DNA of 64,000 nt from Gymnopus androsaceus JB14 (GCA_009733575.1 ML769394.1:62001-126000), one strand, 5' to 3'; shown: positions 9,272 through 23,400, numbered from the stretch's first letter. Numbers and translations are program-made. Notes: generated by a model from the letters alone, not told the origin.

Positions 9272-12200
9272 AAAGCAAAAAATACAAGAGAGTCAACATT
9301 GAAACACAATGTATTCATTATTACCTTGACAGCTCAATTACCACTTGACTATCTGGCGCCACATGATATGGAGAACAATTGAAAGAGCCTGTGGCAATCA
9401 ACAAGTAAGGTGAGGAGTTGTGGGCGGTTGATAAGTTACTCAATGTTTGGCTCAGTACTTGACCAAATATTCTCTGACAGAGTATCTTGTTGACCATCAC
9501 ATCAAGGAGGGAAAAATAGTAAGATTTCATAAGTGCTTTGATGATAAACTTGCTAAAGAACTTCAAACAGCACTTCCTTGTCAAAGTAAGTCCCTTTGCA
9601 ATTGGTTAAAAAATTGCATTGACAGCAACTGCATAGTGGCAAGGTTGGCCCAACTATGAGAATACATTAGTGTTTATTCGGAAGCCATGTCTCCCTTTCT
9701 CTCAATACTTATAACAGTTTCTAGCTGGGAGCCGAGGAAGAACTTGATGCACTTGGATGCCATGAGAGATTACAAAAGAGAGCATCCTGAGGTCAAACCA
9801 TAAGTAACTGTACTTTTGCACTAGGGATTGCTAACAATATGTAAAGAGTAAAATTATCACTCAAAATAAAGATCACTGCTCAAGCTCCTGCCTCAAAGAA
9901 AACAGTTTTATCCCAGACATTGTCCTCCCTAACATCCCTTAACCAGTAGAAGATTATTGCTTGATTCCTGTGAGGATCAATGAAAAGCACATCAGTGATA
10001 TTAAAGTCATACGAGTCATATATTAACCATTGCTTCAGTAGAGCTCACCATGTACTATTAGAAAACTTCTGTATCTTGTTCTGTATATATTCTTACAATG
10101 TTTTTGTTTTATTGAATGTGAAGTTGTAAAAGTTGGCAAGTACAATCCTCAAGTGCCCAATGCCTTTACTTCTGTTAATGGATGGATAGTTTATTAACAT
10201 TGATTTTTCCCTCAGTAGGAATTGTTCTATTAAACTGACACAAAACTCTGGTATGAACATACTAGGAGAATGACGCAGATGCATACACCAAATGCAGACT
10301 TTTCTCCATTGCCTAGGAGAGACCTTCTGCAATTTCAACCAGTTTGAGCTCCTTCTAATCATGTTATAGGAAGTACTAATAATGTCTACTTACTATTAAA
10401 AATGCATCTTGATCAAGATTCAAGTAAGAAAAGTACTCTTTCAGCTTCTTATATAGATATAATGAAGAGTTTGTCCAGGTTCCACTGTGTGTAAATATGT
10501 ACTGATTTAAACTGATTCTAAGCAGTTTAAGGATTTTTTTGGATTGTGAATAAACTGTAAACCCATATTGATTCAAATTGTGTATCAGTATAAGCTCTAA
10601 TGATACATTTTGCAGTAGATTGCAATGCAATTTATGATTTATTTGCAGTTTAATGAATTGTATCTCCAAACCCTAATTGAAATAGCAACAGTAGAGTGGC
10701 AACAGTGACAATTCTAGAGTATTCTATATCCAAAAAATCTGATAAAATCAGATTATAGTCTTTGCATATTATATGACCCATATTAAAAAAAAAGAGTGAA
10801 GAGAAACCATACAGAACTGCTCTGAATATATATTATTTTCTGAGAATTTTTTGCTTCTGGGTTTGCTTCTGTATAAGATATGATATAGTCTTTCCCATCT
10901 ATAATACACTAGTCAGAGGCCTTTTAACTACATCAAATCCTCCCATACCATTATCAATAATAATATCTTTGGGTCAAAAGTATGGTTTAATGAAAATCTT
11001 CAATATCAAAACTATTCCACCCTTTTTGACATTTTGTCAAAGGCAAAATAATCTTGTAATTTACTAGGAAGTTAGAATCAGTATATGATATGATAAAAAC
11101 CCATTCTGCACACTTGATGACTTGTTTAACGCATGCATTTTCAAGTATACTGCCATGCAAAAGGTAGAGTTTTAGCCAATTCAAACTCATCCAGAAGTTG
11201 TGCAAGTACTTCTGACATCATTTCACCATATACTTTATTGGAGAAGGCTACTGAAGAGGGAAGGTTTCTAATGTATTTGAGATGTGGCTGTATAGTTTGA
11301 TCCACATTGCAATAGATGTGCAATAACTTCTGAACAAGGTGATAAAGCTGGAGAGGAGGAGAAAATATGGTTGATTTGAGTAAGTATATTCTTGAATGTA
11401 TTGTACTTTTTAGAAACAATGGCTGTTTCCAAGTTTGGATATAATTGCTATAAACCAGTGAATAGAAAATAACAAAGATAGAAAGCCAAACCATTATCTT
11501 GATTTTATCTGATTCAATAACTATGCAAGTGCAAATTTTAGTTGCACCTTTTTATTTAGATAGCATACATACTAGTATTTATGAGAGCAATGGTGTCAAG
11601 AAATTCTTCAACTGGATTGTAGTAGATTTTTATGGATGCTAATAATTGCCTTGGTGGATAACACATGGGGAATCTAGGTCTCACATAAATAGTGGCGGAA
11701 AAACAAAAGTATTGGCACATACTGATCAGCAAAAAGCAAACCTGTATAATATAATGTTAAAATGTAATGATACAATAACTTCCAGTACCATTAGAGACTA
11801 GTGTTAATCAGCTAAATAGAATTGACACAAGAGAAGATTACAAGTACCTAGTATATATTGATGAAGTTCTGCTTGCATTGCCTCTTTAGCTGTTAGCATT
11901 TGCAGTATCTTATTTAAAGAGTAGTCATATTCTTTTAGATTTTGGAAGATTTGATACATTGTATCAGGGGTGATAATAGGTGTCATTGTGAGTGTTTGGG
12001 AAATGTTATTACTTGTGGGCACCTTTGCCAGAATATCCACACTATGAGAGCTCACAATATACAAGTAAGTTTAAAGTCCAGAGTGAAGAAATAAACTCTG
12101 TATTGAGTAAGTACCTAACAATATACAAGTAAGTTTAAAGCTATGAGACAGTCAGCATATTGTTAGTGGATAAATAAAGTAAGTAAACTCACCCCAGAGT

Positions 12201-13140
12201 GAAGAGATAAACTCTAGGGGACAGCAATGAAATTACTACAGAATATAAGCAACTACATATACTTCTGTGGAACAGACTTCCGAGATAATTACTGGATAAG
12301 AATATAAATAAATGTACATAGATAACAATCAAAGATAGGAAGAAACATAAAACCGTCAACTAGGGCGCTTTACCCAATACACCGATGCCCATATCTCCAA
12401 TACACACTTGGACTACTAGTGAAATCAATAAATGTTCCAGCTTTTGATATTTATTCAAGTCTATTGCCAGCATGCTTTTACCTTTCCTTTTAATCTACTT
12501 CATAAAAGAGATAAAATTATATTGTATATACTACCTTTTAATTGCTGCCTTTTCCTCTGGCATCTGTATACAACTGTTCCATTTAGCCACCGCTTATAAA
12601 AAGTTTGGATAATGAACATTTAATATATATAGTGTTTGCCTTTTAATATTCAGGCTATTTTTTAATGTCTTCTTCCATTTTTCAGAGTTGAATGAGCCTT
12701 TGAACAGGAAAGCTAAAGAACCAAATAAAGCCAATCAATTCACCCAACTTCTTGTTTAGCAAGCAACAAAATATTGAGATATAGTTTGGGGTAGCTTCAA
12801 ATTGAATTTGATTGAACAACTAGTCTGAAGTGATAGTTAAAATTTGATATGATCAATGATCTTACAATCCTGAGTTAAGAATATAGTAGTGTAAATTAGA
12901 CTCATTCAAGATTGCTTCATTTCAAAATATCCTTTTACCTTGGGACAATTCTTTCTCTCATTTACTACTATGCCATACACTCTTTTTTTGTCAATATTGA
13001 TATTTGCATTTATGGAATCATAGTGTTGCACTAATTGCGAAATCATTATGAAAATATCAGATTTAAAATAATACAGTGCATGTAAAACTTAATCCTACTG
13101 TGTAAGTTTTAGTATTTTTACAGTATCATCTCACTGGCAA
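9272..13140. other. A+T-rich DNA without a supported gene
   Basis: This stretch holds only short frames. One piece (10270-10345, minus) is a diverged copy of 785-862. Local direct repeats occur near 12054-12215: a CAATATACAAGTAAGTTTAAAG unit at about 12055 and 12119, and a CAGAGTGAAGARATAAACTCT unit at about 12080 and 12194. Otherwise I see nothing that supports a gene. Confidence 0.5.
10093..10362 (-). pseudogene. Diverged relic of the gene family at 75-1112
   Basis: The start of this minus-strand frame (10345-10270) matches 862-785 closely at the DNA level, including GAAATTGCAGAAGGTCT and AGGCAATGGAG. The match then fades. The reading frame of the shared part differs between the two ORFs, so at least one copy has shifted. 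Product unknown. Confidence 0.4.
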
Positions 13141-13148
13141 TATCTAGT

Positions 13149-14745
13149 CTAAGAACTGTCAAAGGGCACAATGGGACCATCATGAACCAGTGTTTTTCTA
13201 TTGTAGCAACTATGTGGCCACAGATGACAGGACAACAGATCATTCTGAATGCAGGGAATTTGTTCATTACTCACTACTGTAACAAGATCCTCTCTGTGGT
13301 TAACAAGACCATTGGGCTTGCCATTTATTGTTGTTTCAACAGGTGCATCTACAAATACAGAAATTGCCTGGGGTTGTGCACACAAAAATATGCAATGGAG
13401 ATTGTCATTGTGAAAAAACCTGGCAAGTTATTTTTCAATCATTCATTTTTAATTTACTGAAGGAGTTCTACAGGTTGCATTGCTTCTCTGGGTCACAAAA
13501 ATCTCTTATACATTAAGGACTTGGCCAGATTAATTGAGCTGGTGATAAAACTGCCAAGAGGAGGACCAGTTCCATCAAAAACTTATTGCCAACCATAATA
13601 AAGGAAATTTCTTTGGTTTCTCTATCTTCTTTTATTTCAAGAATGAACATATTGAGATCATGACTGGCTGTACCAAGACAGATGCTTTTAATTGGTACAT
13701 TCTGGCTATACTCAGAGTTCCCAAGGGAGATGCAGAAGCTGGTTTGATTGCCTGTGGAAGGTGAATTTTGTGTTCAGATTAAAGAGATAAATTGCACTTG
13801 TATAGCTCAGCTATCTAGCTTATGCTTTCTTTCTTGCACATCTCCAACATGCATAACTTAGTACGCACCAATAAATGCATTTACAGTCATTTGCAAGAAA
13901 ATATGTCAAAAATGATTGACAATTGACAAGCTTTGCAATGGGCTGAATCTTGAGCATGATCCTGATTTACAGAAGTCATCTTCCATGTCATTGGAAGAAC
14001 TGGATCAACAGTATATCACAATCCAGAAGAATGCTAACAAGATAAAATTCATATCACAATGCTTTTTTCTGACCAATTGTTCCTTAACATTTGCATGTTT
14101 AACGTGATGAGCCTTTGTCTGGTTCAATGCAAATAAAAGATACGCAAGTAAGTTTATAGTGCTTCTGTTATATTCTCAGCTCAACAGATTTTAAGGGAAG
14201 GAGCAAAAGATGTGTAAAGTAAGTGAATTACATAACCTTTTATAATATTTGTTAAGTAGTGTTTAGGATCCACAAGTATCATCTGGCTCAGCAGAGCCTG
14301 CTCCAAAAGATATGTCCCAGAATACACTCAAAGATAAAGTAACTACATCCCTTGTATAATCCATGCCTTTCTAATCCTCTATAGGTCCATGAGAGAAAGC
14401 AATCTGCATCCATGACCAGTTAACTCTGATCTTAATGCATTTATCAAGCTTGCCAATGCTCCCATGATGATTTTTGCCGACTTTACCATATGCTGCCTTG
14501 AGTCTAACAGATTTTCAACAACAAAGTCCCAATATCTTGCTTTGAATCTGGCAATGTGTGATCTGGAGCCAGTAATGAAGAGGAAATGGACAAGTTTGCT
14601 TACAGATTGGTTAAAGGTATTGAATGAGGCTGTGAACTTGATTGCAAAATCTGCCCAGATACATGGTGAGAATAAGGAGAGTTCTATTTGCGCATTGTCT
14701 GAGGTTTATCATGTAGGTCTAATGCCCGGATCTTTTGATATTTAG
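13149..14745 (+). pseudogene. Weak coding relics, unknown family
   Basis: Short open segments with protein-like composition occur at 13182-13460, 13916-14107 and 14464-14745 on the plus strand, and 13149-13385 on the minus strand. They do not join into one frame and I recognise no domain. A gene with several introns or a decayed element ORF is possible; chance cannot be excluded. Confidence 0.2.
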
Positions 14746-15315
14746 CTAACATATTTGTTAGATCACTCCTACATGCTTAACAACCCACTTATCTCAGTGG
14801 TTGCAGTCTGTGGTGATGAAATTATCTGATGCTCACTGGGCCTGATTGTATTGGGTACATGATAAACTTCATCCTACATTTTGACAAAGTGCTCTTGAGT
14901 TGATCTAGGCATCTTTAACTGAGGGCAAGGCTGTTTTAGAAGACAAGAACATTAGAGATGTTATCATTAAGAATTCAGTCAAAAAAGAGCTAGAAGCTGG
15001 TATTAAGAAAGTTTGCAAGGTTGTTGCAGTCAAAAACTGTATTTTGCATGTGTTTGCTTGAGTGCACTGTCCTTATTACCTATTATTGTTTAACCTAACT
15101 CAATATTCTTGTTAGTTCAGTGCTATTGTGGTATTGGACCCTCAGTGGGAGCTATGTTCTTTCAGTAGTGCAGAAATCTCTGCAGTGGTCCAATAGGATG
15201 CCATCAAGGTTTTCAAGAAATTTAATATGAAGTGTCTTTTAACAAACAAAGAATGAGCTTAAGAGCAACTCACATGACAGGTGAATGGTGAATTTTTTGT
15301 ATTTGATTGAAGTAA

Positions 15316-15546
15316 TCACTGAGTTGCCCTGTACTTGTACAGGCTTTGATATTCCTTACTCCTAGTTGACATTGCAAGTTTTGGAGCAGAGGAATCTCTC
15401 CCTTTGCATTCTATTCCTACTATCAAATTGCCTGTGGCTGGTAAACTACCACCAATGGATGCAGGTCCTCTGAAGCATGGGCAAAAGTCTAAACAAAGGT
15501 GCTGTATATTCACTTTGGCTGCACTCTCTGGAACTAAAACAACCAA
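15316..15546 (-). pseudogene. Relic of a small dispersed coding family, copy 1
   Basis: A 76-codon minus-strand frame. A diverged version of the same DNA (roughly two-thirds identical by eye) lies in the same orientation at about 22310-22510 with several stop codons. Shared landmarks include ACTGTCAAAATGCC/ACTATCAAATTGCC and CAAAAGTCTA. Function unknown. Confidence 0.35.
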
Positions 15547-16084
15547 CTGTTAGGGAAGGACAAGACTCGTGAATTGTGAATAAGTATATTATAGGGATGT
15601 TGATTCCACAGTTGTATCAGTTAGTGTACTTCACTTGTGTACCATTCTCATTGGTGAGCTGGCCTTGCTTTTATTTTCGGAAACTCAGCAGATCACTTTA
15701 ACTTGTAAATAATAAAGATTGTTCAAGATTATAAGATTCCCTTTGGCAAACAAGAAGTATTGAAGTAACTTGGATAGACAAAAGAACAAAATATAACTAT
15801 AAAACTAAATATAAGATACTCAATTACACTGTATTTTCAATCATCTCACTGTTTCTTCCTCAATAGACCTGGTGATTGGCTGAGATTCTCTGGAGAGGGA
15901 GGTGCTTTACAGGAGTTGGGCTTCATATTGATATGGGTAAAAACCATGTTAACATCAGAAACTTGCAAAGATGCAGGACTAGAGTTGTCATTGAGAATGT
16001 CCTCAGGCATGTCAAACAAATGGAGTGACTTGGAATCAGGTATGGTATCATTTTGTCAACATCAATTGGAGACAATGGATGATC

Positions 16085-16092
16085 ATGGTTAT
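16085..16092. repeat. 8-bp target-site duplication, left (ATGGTTAT)
   Basis: Identical to 20419-20426 on the other side of the hAT element. Removing the element and one copy restores a continuous target sequence. Confidence 0.95.
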
Positions 16093-16939
16093 TAGTGTTG
16101 CTCATGGGTATGGGTGTACCCGCGGTATTCATTGTATGGGTATGGTGGGTATGGGTACGGTATATTAAATTTTGTATACCATCAATACCATCACCCAGAC
16201 CGCGGGCCACCACGGGTTAATGCAGTCAGTCGGATCACCTGCAACCAGGCTGGACTGCAGGCCAACTTACCGTGGCAACAGTTGTCACAACTAGTCAGGC
16301 ACATCTTACCTCCTTGTTCCTTACCATTGGTGACTTCCGCCAACTCTGCATTGTTGAGGACTCAACGAGCCATTGATCAATGCTGCATGTGCCACATTCA
16401 GAAACTATATCTATCAAAACATGAGTCACTTCCAATAACTTCCGGCTTTGTGTGCATTATGTCGGCTACTTGTTAGCTGGAACAATGGATTTGCCGGTTA
16501 TCCAGAACCATTTCAGATGGAACCAAATTTGCTGTGTTGGTTGCATGTGTCTGGTGCCTGTAAGCGCAGCGCTTGGACTGTTTGGCCATTGAGATTGAGT
16601 GATTTTTTGAGGTGTGGTTTTCTTGTTTTTTTGCCATTTGCAAGCATCCTGGTATAGCAGCACCTCTCGTATCTAGTATCAATTTGATGCTAATTGAACC
16701 GCTATTAAATTGGCACCTACGGCACCTTTTTCTCGCAGGTCTCAATACAGAAATTGCCCATGAACTCACAAGATGCAATATTGAGCTTAAGCGAAACAGA
16801 TCCTTTCTAGTTGGCACAGATACAGCATTCAGGATTTTTTGGAGTGGCAGGAAGTACTTTTCTTTGAAATTCTTATCGGTTTTGCCTCTCATTGGATAGG
16901 AACTTGTTGAAAGGCACATGGGCTCAGATTTTGAGTTGG

Positions 16940-16949
16940 TATAAAATAG
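16940..16949 (+). promoter_or_regulatory. Probable TATA box of the hAT transposase
   Basis: GGTATAAAATAG lies about 40-45 bp upstream of the ATG at 16986. It is the only TATA-like motif close to the start. The spacing suggests a short 5' leader. Inferred from sequence alone. Confidence 0.45.
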
Positions 16950-16985
16950 TGGAATCTAATCCACTAATCGCAAGCCACCCACACA

Positions 16986-19900
16986 ATGGCAGATTCTGTT
17001 CACAAAAAACCTCGCAAGAGTCGCACTGAAAGCTCTAAACCCAGTTCTACTCATTCTACTTCTTCTTCCATCCACTCTGCTGCTTCAAAGGTTGTCAATA
17101 CTGTCAAAAAAGTTGGCACCGCAGTGAAGAAAAGGCTAACAAAATCTCGGACATCATCTTCTCATGGTACATTTGATTGACTCAATGCCTACTATGTACT
17201 AGCTACTGACTTCAACATGCTACCTGACAGATGTTATTGATGTTGATAGTGATTCTCAAGCCCCCTCAGTCTCAGGTCAAGCAGAGGCAGACAAGGCTGA
17301 ACTGGGTACGTTGATCACATTGTTTTGCTGTCCCGTATTATTTAATGTAACCCCCTAGAACGCATTCGAGCCCGTTGGACATCCCCTATATACTCCTTCT
17401 TCAAATCTGATGTTACTGTTGGCTACGAGAAGGGCAGGAAGTATCATTACTTTACTTGCAATGCTTGTCATTGCAAGGGAAAGGGTGGTCTTCGTCGTTA
17501 CCAGGACAGTTCGGACAAAAACTCACCTGGAAACTTGAAGAAGCATGCGGTCAACTGTTTTGGTCAAGACACTGTGGATGCGGCTATCAAGGGCAGCACA
17601 CACTTGCAGCAGGATAGTTCAATCTATGCTGCTTTTGGTCGCAAAGGTGCTGCTCCGGTCAATATTACTCACCGTGCCCACACCAATGCTCAAATTCGGT
17701 AAGTTATTACCCATAAAATCTTTCATTCATGTTCTCATTCTTTTTAGAGCAAATCTGGTTCGTTGGATAACAGAAAACAATTGCTCGGTTAATATTGTTG
17801 AAGACCGCAAGTTCCGAGAGCTCATGCTTGCTGGACGTCCTCAATCTGTTCTCCCTAGTTGTTCCACCGTGGCTCAGGACATTCAGGAAAGCTTTCAACA
17901 ATGTGATGAAAAAGTCAGCGCATTGCTCCAGGTATGTCCGAGGTTTAATATAATTAGTTTGTCAAATCATATCTTTCTACAGAATTACCCTGGACGTCTC
18001 AGTTTTGCTACGGATGCTTGGACATCCCCCAATCATCGCGCAATGGCAGCATGGACCGCACATCTCCAACATGAAGGAAAGCCACTTGTATTTCTGCTAG
18101 ATGTGTTTGAGATTCCTGAGGTATATGATTGTTGTTTCCATTTTCCCAACTCTAATCTGTACTATTTTAGTCGCATACTGGCAAGGTCCTAGCAAGGGAG
18201 TTCCATGAAATGCTAGTACGCCATGGCTTGGAGAGTAAGGTACGTCTTATAGTTCTGTGCTGATACTTTATTGTTGATTTTCTACTACAGATCCTCACTT
18301 TCGCAGGTGATAATGCAACATCAAATGATACTCAAACTACTGCTCTCTCCAACAATCCTAACAACGCTTTTGATGCAGTCAACCATGTCCGTTGTTTCAA
18401 CCACACCCTCAATCTAGCTTGCAAATCACTTCTCAAACCCTTTGGCAGCGAAGCAAAGAAGAACAACAACAACACCGATCAAGAGGACATGGATCCTACT
18501 GCAGAATCATTTGGTGATGATGAATTGCCAGACCTTGTTGATGTTTCCAATTCAGATGATGGCGGAGACTCTGAATCTGATAGTGATGATGAGGTTCCTG
18601 ATGAATTCGAGTATTTGGATGAGGATGCTTGTGCTGAGGTGCTGGAAAACACCGAAGACGTTCATACTGTGATTTCAAAGGTGCACTAAGCATCATCTTC
18701 ATGTATTTGGTTTATTTATGCATTTTCTGTAGATTCGAGGCCTGTCATTTGCAATAATTCATTCGACTACTATCATTCTTCCTGCCTGGCGTACTGAATG
18801 TGTGGTCCATAACCTCAATGTTTGACTTCTTCCTCGTGATGTCGCAACACGATGGAACTCCACGTATGACATGCTACTTGTTGCTCGACAATACTCTGCA
18901 GTCATTGACTCTATCACGGCCAACAAAACACTCAAATTACGGAAGTATGAGCTTGCAGAGGAGCAATGGAACATTATCAATGATTTACTGCACGTATTAA
19001 AGGTATGCACACATTGTTACATGATCTATGCACTTACTGTATAATCATCTTTAGATATTCAAACAAGCCACTCTATTATTCTCAAAGGACACCATTAGTA
19101 CGGTATCTCAGGTTATTCCCATGATGAATATTGTGGATGATTTCTTCAGCAAAACTCCTGATTGCAAGCTTCATTCTGCAGTGACGTCAGCTCTCTCTCT
19201 AGCTCGTGCCACTCTTGACCGTTACTACTCACGAACCGATGACTCTAATGTTTACTGTACTGCCATGAGTTTGTTTTTTATTCATTCTTTACGCTATTTA
19301 CGATTTAGCTTACTGATTTGATAGTCCTACACCCGAGGCTCAAGCTCGAATACTTCCGCAGGCATGGTTGGGAGAAGGATTGGATTGATACTGCTGAGTC
19401 AATTGTTCGAGCTGAATTCAAATACTACGATGTGGACGTTACGCTTGATGCAGCTGAACCATTGGTATGTTCTTGCTCACTCTTGTGACTGCAACTCATC
19501 ATTGGCTTCAGCCTGCTCGTCCTGTTGCCTCACCTTCCAATACTCCTTTTGATGTCTTTGCTCACATTAATCTGCCCGTTGCTTCTACCTCGCGCAATCA
19601 CAAGCTCGATGATTATCTCACTACTTCAGTTGAGTCTGGAGTAGATGATCCTCTCCAATGGTGGTGGGACAAACGCCGTGTTTACCCCAAACTTTCGCGG
19701 ATGGCTCTTGACTTTCTTTCTGTTCCTGGTATGTTTTTTATTTTAGATCTTTGGACAGTGTGCTCATCTGGTCTACAGCTACTTCAACAGCGGTAGAACG
19801 TGCATTCTCGCATGGGTGGCACCTTCTTCACTTCACACGCAATTGGTTGTCAGGAAAATCAATCCGTGTTTTTCTGTGTCTTGGTTCTTGGAGCAAGCAC

Positions 19901-20020
19901 AATCTCATCAGTGATGATGATATCCTTGCTGCAATTAACTCTAATATGGGTAGCAAAGGGAAACAAAAGGTCGATGAGATTGACATTGACACTAAGGATG
20001 TCACTGATAAGGCTGACTGA
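16986..20020 (+). pseudogene. hAT transposase, 12 exons, one in-frame stop
   Basis: Exons: 16986-17166, 17231-17305, 17359-17698, 17748-17931, 17983-18120, 18171-18239, 18291-18680, 18733-19002, 19055-19268, 19325-19464, 19512-19728, 19779-20020. All introns are GT..AG and 46-64 bp; the exons sum to 2460 nt, exactly 820 codons. Domains in order: basic Ser-rich N-terminus; BED-type zinc finger (TCNACHC ... LKKHAVNC, about residues 115-155); RNase-H-like core with D271 in TDAWTS and D336 in GDNATSND; CFNHTLNLACKSLL; an acidic insert (about residues 365-455); RDVATRWNSTYDML; and a C-terminal dimerisation region with E746 in VERAFS. The only break is TGA at 18823-18825 (codon 490), just before the RDVATRW motif. 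Trp codons in SHGWHL and TRNWLS stand where the family usually has Arg. The protein would bind element ends and catalyse cut-and-paste; this copy is probably inactive. Confidence 0.9.
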
Positions 20021-20418
20021 TTACTAATTAGTCTATATGCTCCGCTTTATTTACTCTTTTACAAAAGTATGTATGCTTGTGCAAGCAGTGAGCCATGTTC
20101 CATACATTATATATCTTACTCTTGACTGTTCAACAGAGTCTCAATGCAAGCCTTGTTCTATAATATAACTTGATTTGAACTGTCTATTGGATCCAGGATG
20201 ATAAAGTACTGCATTGAAGTACTCGATGCAGTTATAAAACTAATATTGTATGTGAGTAACTGCGGTAATACTGTGGTGCACCGCAGGTTTTTACGGTGCC
20301 ATTGGACTGCAGTATCATGGGTATGGTATCACACCCATACCCAGATGGGTATGGTGTGCATGGGTATGGGTATGGTGTACATTTGATAGACCCATGGGTT
20401 TACCCGTGAACAACACTA

Positions 20419-20426
20419 ATGGTTAT
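20419..20426. repeat. 8-bp target-site duplication, right (ATGGTTAT)
   Basis: Identical to 16085-16092. Confidence 0.95.
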
Positions 20427-23400
20427 GTGAAGATGGCAAAGACTTAGAATTAGATCTGGGGTCTTTATCAATATTTGCTTGGATGTGAGAAAATAGTCAA
20501 GTAAGAAAATAATTTTGCTGGTAATTTTTGACTAACCTGAGACCATGTCTTTCAGGCCTTTATCTTCTTCCATCCACTAGGTGTAACTTTCCTTGCTGTA
20601 ATGATCAATTTGGGATAGCTGAGCTATAGCTGTGATGGATATAAAATCCAACTTGGGGACATGAATACCATGCATCAGTATGGTATGAGTGTACTCCATC
20701 TAGTTATGCCATGAGGGACCATCAATAACATAAAGTATCAATATGCATAAATCAAATCACAGTAGATCCACAGATGCAGATGAAACCCAAAGCAACACAT
20801 GCACTAATAGTCAGAATGTCAAGATCTACAGCTTCTGTCCCTGGCCCCTTGCTGAGGTGTTCCATATAACACAAGGAGTGATACTCAATGTTGTTGATGT
20901 ATCCTTACCCATTCAGTGAGTTTATCTCTAGCTGATTCATGTCACTGCTATACTGGCTGCAGATTGGTAGTAAAGACATTTTGATTTCCTTCCTGAAAAA
21001 AAGTTGAGGAAGAGACAGTAACAAGCTTTGTGCTGCTCACAGATTGTCTTCACTTGATACTTGATTGTATTCATCCTCTGTATGGTCTGTCAATTGCTCT
21101 TCATCATCAGAAAAGATCTTGTTAATCTCTGCATAAGAGACACAATCATAGGATGCTTCACTGACATTGCCTAGATTGATTGGTCCACAGAACTGTTGCG
21201 ACAACTGAAGAATACAGTCATCTTTTCCCAGATCTTTTCAATTGAGTTTAATCTTGATGGTATTGCTTTCATTGGTTTTGCCTTGGTTGGTTTTGCCTGA
21301 CATGGATGTTTGAGAAGGATCAGAGTCAAGGTTTAGTGCTCATCTTGTGTTTTGCTAAGCTGCCATCCTTGAATTGTCTTTCAATATTCACCAATTCCCA
21401 TGCCTGAGACAAAGGTGCTAACACTTGGTATATGTTATCAATTCTATATTTTTACCGGATCTTTACTCTGTGTTATTCAGAAGAAGTCCAAGCTCTTGTA
21501 ACAGAAGCCAATAAAAGTCTTGACCTTCATGACATCCAAAACTACTATTTGTCTTTTTGAGTATAGTTTTGCAGGAGATTCATCAAGATACATTCAAGAA
21601 TTGGTATTGCCAAAGATAACAGATTTTCCACACAAAAGACAAAGTATATCTTGTGCAACATCTTATTTGTCCCAAATGCTCAGATGCCTTGCAGGTTGCC
21701 AGATTCCACCCCAATCCTAATATCTTTAAATACCTTTTTGTCTGCAGCTCCAATAGTGACTGTGAAATTTGAAATGACAGAACCTACAAAAAGATAGCAA
21801 AACCAACAAGTGGAGGCGGTTGATGTCTTGCGCAACTTTCCTTCAGAAACGATTGTGGTACTCATTTAGTCTCTACCTGGGAACGTGAATATCAACTGTC
21901 TCAAAATGCAACTTACATTGTCATCCACAATCATGATATTTCACATTTCCACATGGGTTATTTGCATATATAAGGAAGAGAAAAGAGAAGTCTTTACAAA
22001 ATTACATGTACAATTCAAGTTATATGAAAATGTTCCTTTCTTCCCTTATGCTTCATATCATACATGTACTGCAGTATTAACCAGGTATCTTTGAGATAAT
22101 CATTGCTAATTCTCATTAGGCTAACCTAAAGGCCCAAAGAAAAACAGTCTACATTGTTACAAAAGTATCACTCATCCTGGGTGAGCTCCATTTCTATAGC
22201 TTTGTAAAGGAAAACTTCTGACACATCTTTTTAAAGACATTGCCTGACCAGATAGAGATCCAGCTCTAGCTGCTCTATGAACTGTCGTTAGTTGTGGGTA
22301 GCTGTGTGTTTACACAGGCTCTGTTATTCATTGTTACTGATGGATGTCACAGGCTTGGAAAAAGTGTAATCTTTGCCTTTACCTTCTGGTTTGCTACCTA
22401 CTGTCAAAATGCCCATGGCTAATAAGCTATCTCCAATAGATACAGGTTTTCTCAGATGTGATCAAAAGTCTAGATAAAGGCAGGATGAAAGTTCAAGGTG
22501 AGTTTTGTTTGCTTTATCTGGACAACTTGAATCTAATATGATCACCTTTAGTGACAGCTAAGATTTGTGGTTACTATAAGGTCATATATCTTGAGGAAAT
22601 TGTTCATTGTATCAGCTGCATTTAGATATTTTATTAAACATGTAAAGACAGGAGATTCATTACAAGTTTGTATTTTCCAGTGATTTCTACCTAATCACCA
22701 AAGTCAAGATTTTAATTACAAATGCAGTACTTGTATGAACACTTTAGGTGAATCAAATAGTTACAACACTACTATGGATATTAACCACTTCAATTAGTCT
22801 TAAGTGCTGCTTGTATACCTAATATGATAGTTTGCTGCAGTTAGATACATTAAAATAAATTACAGTTATACATGAAACCAGTTGAAGAACTTTGATGAGT
22901 ATATCCATAGTTCAGTTGATGTTGTCTATGTACTCTGTTCAATTAAAATTGACAGGAATGCATGTCACTTTGTATACCAAGAATGTTTTTTGATCTCTGG
23001 AACATACTTGACCTTTTCAATAGTTCAAATAGCAAGTATACTGGTTATCAAAAAAGATTGGATTGTTCCTACATAATTGATTTCCAAGCCAGACAGCTCA
23101 TATATACAAGTAATTTCCTCATCATAAAGGTATGCAGTGTCAGCTTTCTTTAACCAAAATAATCCAGCACTAACAGCTATTGCATCATGTGGCCATCATC
23201 ATGAAAGGACCATAGGTGTTAAATTGGGTGACATTCTCTGAGAAAGTGTTGTACTTGACTAACATGCATGTTATAATAGTGCTTGTTCTGAGTCATTGTT
23301 GTTCACTTTGGCCTTTTATACTTATACTACATATTTCACTCATTTGTATTTGTATTCAACTATGTAAGATTAAGTAACATCTGCCAAGAAAGTATTATAA

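Larger units (their letters stand above)
16093..20418 (+). mobile_element. Complete hAT-family DNA transposon, 4326 bp
   Basis: The left end begins TAGTGTTGCTCATGGGTA and the right end, read inward, begins TAGTGTTGTTCACGGGTA. Both belong to the hAT end type. Perfect 8-bp target duplications ATGGTTAT flank it, the hallmark duplication length of hAT. Subterminal regions are rich in repeated TGGGTATGG motifs (about 16110-16165 and 20315-20390), plausible transposase binding sites. One multi-exon transposase gene fills the interior. The perfect duplication suggests a fairly recent insertion. Confidence 0.95.

Noticed and set aside
12054..12215. Direct repeats as a CRISPR-like array
   Set aside because: Only two copies of each unit, uneven spacing and a eukaryotic context; they are a local duplication.
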